A stretch of 44,373 nt of DNA from Pseudomonas sp. PB101 (GTDB taxonomy: Bacteria > Pseudomonadota > Gammaproteobacteria > Pseudomonadales > Pseudomonadaceae). Positions 43,784-44,373 of the stretch are shown here, piece by piece; the first letter of the stretch is position 1; the number at the start of each line of letters is the position of its first letter. A program made the position numbers and the translations under genes. Under the pieces are notes generated by a model, which had not been told where the DNA came from, searched no databases, and was given only the letters and a program-made list of their open reading frames with translations. The stretch spans positions 1-44,373 of the forward strand of contig NZ_RWIR01000010.1 in NCBI RefSeq assembly GCF_009764265.1, in the 5' to 3' direction.

Positions 43784-44373
43784 ATGATCTATGCCCATCC
43801 TGGCACTCCCGGTGCCGTCGTCTCCTTCAAGTCCCGTTATGGCAACTACATCGGCGGCGAGTTCGTTGCGCCGGTCAATGGTCAGTACTTCACTACGACC
43901 TCGCCAGTGAATGGCCAACCGATTGCCGAATTCCCCCGCTCCAGCGCCGAAGACATCGACAAGGCGCTGGACGCCGCCCACGCAGCCGCTGATGCCTGGG
44001 GCAAGACCTCGGTGCAGGACCGCGCCCTGGCACTGTTGAAAATTGCCGACCGCATTGAACAGAACCTCGAACTGCTGGCCGTCACCGAATCCTGGGACAA
44101 CGGCAAGGCCGTGCGTGAGACCCTCAACGCCGACATCCCGCTGGCGGCCGACCACTTCCGCTACTACGCCGGTTGCATCCGCGCCCAGGAAGGCAGCTCA
44201 GCGGAAATCAACGAACACACCGCCGCCTATCACTTCCATGAACCATTGGGCGTGGTCGGGCAGATCATCCCGTGGAACTTCCCGATCCTGATGGCCGCCT
44301 GGAAACTCGCCCCGGCCCTGGCCGCCGGCAACTGCGTGGTGCTCAAACCCGCCGAGCAGACCCCGCTGGGCAT
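43784..44373 (+). CDS. Aldehyde dehydrogenase (acetaldehyde type), 3' end outside the window
   Basis: The first 196 residues of an NAD-dependent aldehyde dehydrogenase, cut by the right edge. The start [20 protein letters not shown] and [16 protein letters not shown] resemble ExaC/AcoD-type acetaldehyde dehydrogenases of about 506 residues. The cofactor segment [20 protein letters not shown] and [14 protein letters not shown] is intact; the catalytic Cys and Glu lie beyond the window. In this operon it would oxidise acetaldehyde released by PhnX to acetate. AGAGAACC precedes the ATG at about 10 nt. Confidence 0.9.
   Translation, partial: MIYAHPGTPGAVVSFKSRYGNYIGGEFVAPVNGQYFTTTSPVNGQPIAEFPRSSAEDIDKALDAAHAAADAWGKTSVQDRALALLKIADRIEQNLELLAVTESWDNGKAVRETLNADIPLAADHFRYYAGCIRAQEGSSAEINEHTAAYHFHEPLGVVGQIIPWNFPILMAAWKLAPALAAGNCVVLKPAEQTPLG

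Overview
The window looks like chromosomal DNA of a soil or plant-associated Pseudomonas, probably of the P. fluorescens/P. putida kind. It is GC-rich, has Pseudomonas-type REP palindromes (TGTAGGAGC...GCTCCTACA), an OprD-type porin, a complete gal (gallate) cluster and a phn (2-aminoethylphosphonate) operon. No rRNA, tRNA or CRISPR array was seen.

Layout. (1) 1-126 looks like the end of an insertion element that continues off the left edge. (2) 244-10062, all on the minus strand: a nine-gene run encoding an MFS sugar porter, hydroxyquinol-type intradiol dioxygenase, TIM-barrel isomerase/dehydratase, inositol 2-dehydrogenase-like enzyme, second Gfo/Idh oxidoreductase, ChvE-GguA-GguB sugar ABC importer and Dabb-domain protein. 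A LysR regulator (10238-11152) separates it from a divergent three-gene plus-strand operon (11324-13661): an intradiol-dioxygenase homologue that has lost three of four iron ligands, an NTF2-like protein and maleylacetate reductase. Read together, this suggests uptake and oxidation of a cyclitol or sugar, possible conversion to a trihydroxybenzene, ring cleavage and entry into 3-oxoadipate. The aromatisation step is my inference. (3) 13887-16544: an SDR, a GlxA-type AraC regulator and a DJ-1/PfpI protein. (4) 16720-18374: a complete IS1182-family element inserted at GGCC inside a dispersed intergenic repeat that also occurs at 13763 and 19137. (5) 18508-22365: a small secreted protein and a large secreted multicopper oxidase behind a sigma-54-like promoter. 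(6) 22788-30743: the gallate cluster galD-galC-galB / galR / galP-galA-galT.

(7) 31212-34114: DUF2092 protein, small exported or membrane proteins, and a triple REP block. (8) 34268-39675, minus strand: a poorly characterised locus with two paralogous secreted Gly-rich proteins (one with LEA-like 11-residue repeats, one with 12-residue Asp/His repeats), an outer-membrane barrel, a DUF5666 protein ending in a Lys-Val-Glu repeat tail, and a DUF6502 protein with a possible helix-turn-helix. A near-identical 17-bp palindrome, GTGGGAA-N3-TTCCCAC, stands upstream of three of these genes and nowhere else that I noticed. This is my best candidate for an undescribed system. (9) 40037-44373: 2-aminoethylphosphonate catabolism (phnW, OPA-family transporter, phnX, and an aldehyde dehydrogenase cut by the window edge).

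The window is therefore an accessory catabolic region (cyclitol/hydroxyquinol, gallate, phosphonate) with an exported repeat-protein locus and mobile-element scars. Long antisense ORFs opposite these genes were treated as shadows of high-GC coding sequence.
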